Below are positions 6,097 through 7,802 of a stretch of DNA of 7,802 nt, in pieces; position 1 is the first letter of the stretch, and every line of letters begins with the position of its first letter. Location: the NCBI GenBank assembly GCA_009392095.1, contig VFHF01000246.1, positions 1-7,802 of the forward strand, in the 5' to 3' direction. The position numbers and the translations under genes are program-made. The stretch comes from SAR202 cluster bacterium. GTDB lineage: Bacteria > Chloroflexota > Dehalococcoidia > Lucifugimonadales > UBA3495. A model generated the notes under the pieces. It was not told the DNA's origin. It saw only the letters and a program-made list of their open reading frames with translations, and searched no databases.

Positions 6097-6181
6097 ACAA
6101 CGGGAGGTGTGCGGTCTTTTTGAATTTCTCACTTATTTTCACCCCTCTGATATTTCGCTTTGCCACGGTGCGCTTCACACT
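6097..6181 (+). other. Leader between SRP RNA and rsmA
   Basis: This 85-base stretch is AT-richer than its surroundings and contains a run TCTTTTT at 6115-6121 that could end the SRP RNA transcript. A poor -10-like TATTTC at 6151-6156, preceded by TGA, might promote rsmA, but there is no matching -35. The rsmA reading frame is open through it from GTG 6107, but that part lacks family resemblance. Confidence 0.35.
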
Positions 6182-7027
6182 GTGACGTCATCTGCTAGCG
6201 CCTCAGGTAATCGCACTAGGGCTCGTAAGTCCCTCGGCCAACACTTTCTCGCCGATACCCGCATCGCCGGGCGGATTCTGGACGCGGCAGACCTTTCTCC
6301 GGACGACGTGATCGTCGAGATCGGGCCGGGCCGGGGCGTTTTGACGAAGCGGATGGTGAACCGCGTGAATCGGGTGGTGGCCGTAGAGTTGGACGGTGAA
6401 CTAGCAGAGGCCCTGCCATCACGCCTGGACTTTCCAGTAAACTTGACCTGTGTCAAGGCCGACGCTCGGGATGTGGATTTGACCGAACTTATCGCCCCCG
6501 ATACCTCTTACAAAGTTGTGGCCAACCTTCCTTATTATGCCGCAAACCCGATCATTCGCCGGTTGTTGGAATCGGAGCCAAAGCCGGACGTTTTGGTGGT
6601 CATGGTACAACAGGAAGTGGCGAAAAACATGGTGGCCCAGCCAGGCGACATGGGGATATTGTCGGTGGCCACCCAGTTCTACGCCCGCGTGAAGATGGTG
6701 TGCTCTGTGTCACCCAAGTCCTTCAGACCTCCACCCAAGGTAACATCCGCCGTGGTGCGCCTGGATGTGTTGCCGGCCCCAGCGGCCGATGTGGCCAGTG
6801 AAGAGGGCTTCTTCACCGTGGTTCGGGCTGGGTTCGCCGCCCCGAGAAAGCAGCTAAGAAATTCCCTTAGCCAGGGACTGGGTATCGAGCCTATTGCAGG
6901 TGGCCGGGTATTGGAAGAGGCCGGGATCGATGCCACCAGAAGGCCCCAGACGCTAGATATACCTGAGTGGGTGAGCATCTATCAGGTGTGGGTTAAAACT
7001 GTAGACGACGGTATGGAAGGGGCGTAG
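6182..7027 (+). CDS. rsmA: 16S rRNA dimethyladenosine transferase RsmA (KsgA)
   Basis: RsmA uses S-adenosylmethionine to dimethylate two adjacent adenines in the 3'-terminal hairpin of 16S rRNA (A1518/A1519 in E. coli numbering), a late check in small-subunit assembly. With the GTG start at 6182 the protein has 281 residues, normal for the family. One sees KSLGQHFL (16-23), SAM motif VEIGPGRG (45-52), acidic E69 (VAVEL), D94 (VKADARD), catalytic NLPYY (115-119), then QQEVAKNM, SPKSFRPPPKV (178-187) and the C-terminal RKQLRNSL and RPQTLDIPEW. The frame stays open back to GTG 6107, but those 25 extra residues look unlike the family and the G-rich stretch there overlaps the codon. No strong ribosome site precedes 6182. 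ispE begins two bases after the stop, which implies one operon and coupled translation. Confidence 0.95.
   Translation: MTSSASASGNRTRARKSLGQHFLADTRIAGRILDAADLSPDDVIVEIGPGRGVLTKRMVNRVNRVVAVELDGELAEALPSRLDFPVNLTCVKADARDVDLTELIAPDTSYKVVANLPYYAANPIIRRLLESEPKPDVLVVMVQQEVAKNMVAQPGDMGILSVATQFYARVKMVCSVSPKSFRPPPKVTSAVVRLDVLPAPAADVASEEGFFTVVRAGFAAPRKQLRNSLSQGLGIEPIAGGRVLEEAGIDATRRPQTLDIPEWVSIYQVWVKTVDDGMEGA
7015..7022 (+). promoter_or_regulatory. Ribosome binding site for ispE inside rsmA end
   Basis: GGAAGGGG lies seven bases before the TTG at 7030 and within the last codons of rsmA. It supports the TTG start and suggests that ispE is translated by ribosomes arriving from rsmA. Confidence 0.55.
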
Positions 7028-7029
7028 AG

Positions 7030-7802
7030 TTGGAAATACCGGCCTACGCCAAACTGAACCTTACCTTTGAAATCCTGGGCCGCCGCGATGATGGATTCCA
7101 CAACGTCACGACCATCATGCAAACCATCGACCTTTCAGACCTGCTGCGCATCGAGCCGGCAGCCGACCTCAAAGTGGAGTGCGAATATCCGGAGTTGGCA
7201 GGGGAACAGAACCTGGTCTGGAAGGCGGCGGTAGAACTGGCCAAGGCGGGCGATATCGAACCCGCGGCCCTGGTAACCGTTGAGAAGCACATCCCGGTGG
7301 CGATGGGATTGGGTGGCGGCAGCAGCGATGCAGCCGCTGCGTTATTGGGTCTGAACTCTCTGTGGGGATTGGGTTTTTCCCTCGATGAATTGGCTACCAT
7401 CGCAGCGGGCCTGGGGTCCGACATTTCGTTCTTTCTCTGGGGTGGCACGGCCTTGGCCCAAGGGAAGGGTGAACAGATAACCAGCCTATCTCCGTTGCCT
7501 CCGCTGGCGGTCACACTGGTCTTTCCGGACCTGGCCATACCCAACAAGACGGCTGAGATGTACTCCAGATTGAACATGGGACAGTTCAGCGACGGTGGGA
7601 TCACCAGGCAGATGGTACAGATTTTAACAGCCGGTCAGTTTGTAAAAGAATCTGTTAGAGGACTAGTATTCAACGCCTTTTCAGAGGTGGCGGCGCGGTC
7701 ATATCCGGAATTGTTGGAGATGTGCCGTCAGGTTGCGGATCGGGGCGGTCCTGTGATGCATCTCTGCGGGGCCGGACCTGCATTGTTCACTCTGCCATCC
7801 AG
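7030..7802 (+). CDS. ispE: 4-diphosphocytidyl-2-C-methyl-D-erythritol kinase IspE, 3' end cut by window edge
   Basis: IspE is a GHMP-family kinase that phosphorylates CDP-methylerythritol with ATP, the fourth step of the MEP route to isoprenoid precursors. My translation from TTG 7030 gives 257 residues open to the window edge, of an expected total near 290. Visible motifs are PAYAKLNL with catalytic-site Lys8, GRRDDGFH (18-24), the ATP loop PVAMGLGGGSSDAAAAL (89-105), GSDISFFLWGGTALAQGKGE with Asp131 (129-148), and the third GHMP motif as CGAGPALFTL near the cut end, where SGSGP is more usual. The start is fixed by the family N-terminus and a G-rich ribosome site. The gene sits two bases after rsmA, a pairing common in bacteria, though the two enzymes have unrelated roles. 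Confidence 0.95.
   Translation, partial: MEIPAYAKLNLTFEILGRRDDGFHNVTTIMQTIDLSDLLRIEPAADLKVECEYPELAGEQNLVWKAAVELAKAGDIEPAALVTVEKHIPVAMGLGGGSSDAAAALLGLNSLWGLGFSLDELATIAAGLGSDISFFLWGGTALAQGKGEQITSLSPLPPLAVTLVFPDLAIPNKTAEMYSRLNMGQFSDGGITRQMVQILTAGQFVKESVRGLVFNAFSEVAARSYPELLEMCRQVADRGGPVMHLCGAGPALFTLPS

Noticed and set aside
6107..6181. Upstream GTG start for rsmA at 6107
   Set aside because: The added 25 residues do not resemble RsmA N-termini, and the GGGAGG stretch overlaps the codon instead of standing before it. GTG 6182 gives a normal family length.
7013..7015. ATG at 7013 as the ispE start
   Set aside because: It is out of frame with the IspE reading frame and lies in the last codons of rsmA.
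1..7802. Mobile elements, CRISPR arrays, phage or defence genes
   Set aside because: I saw no transposase motifs, no regularly spaced repeats and no stretch of clearly foreign composition; nearly all the sequence is accounted for by housekeeping genes.

Overview
The window looks like ordinary chromosomal DNA from a free-living bacterium with moderate GC content (a little above 50% by eye). Genes are tightly packed, short transcription units run in both directions, and TTG/GTG start codons are unusually common. Protein style and gene mix (two peptide-type ABC ATPases with Cys-rich tails, a DinB-like protein, an rsmA-ispE pair) would fit Chloroflexota (Dehalococcoidia/SAR202-like). That placement is an inference from general impression, not from any search. 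I see no insertion sequence, phage gene, CRISPR array or defence locus.

Layout. 1-83: the 3' part of tRNA-Leu(UAG), missing only its first two bases. 231-2330: two same-strand ABC transporter ATPase genes of the Opp/Dpp family (oppD-like, oppF-like), closed by a strong intrinsic terminator at 2363-2393. 2477-4321: lepA, encoding translation factor EF4. 4345-5760 (minus strand): a galU-like nucleotidyltransferase gene followed 24 bases later by a small DinB-like metalloprotein gene. 5761-6106: a gap without protein genes that is filled by a signal recognition particle RNA on the plus strand, with its own promoter, back to back with a likely galU promoter. 6182-7802: rsmA (ksgA), and two bases after its stop codon ispE, which runs off the window edge.

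The genes fall into separate housekeeping modules: peptide or oligopeptide import energy, translation (tRNA-Leu, EF4, 16S rRNA dimethylation), co-translational protein targeting (SRP RNA), activated-sugar synthesis (galU) and isoprenoid precursor synthesis (ispE). I see no sign that they form one dedicated system.

The most interesting item is the SRP RNA. It is not the short 4.5S type. Upstream of the conserved S domain lies a second conserved block resembling the Alu domain of the Bacillus-type large SRP RNA. A TTGACT-18-TAACAT promoter predicts a 5' end exactly at that block, and the two arms can be paired into a long helix 5. The RNA also contains mutually exclusive pairing options that suggest refolding during transcription.
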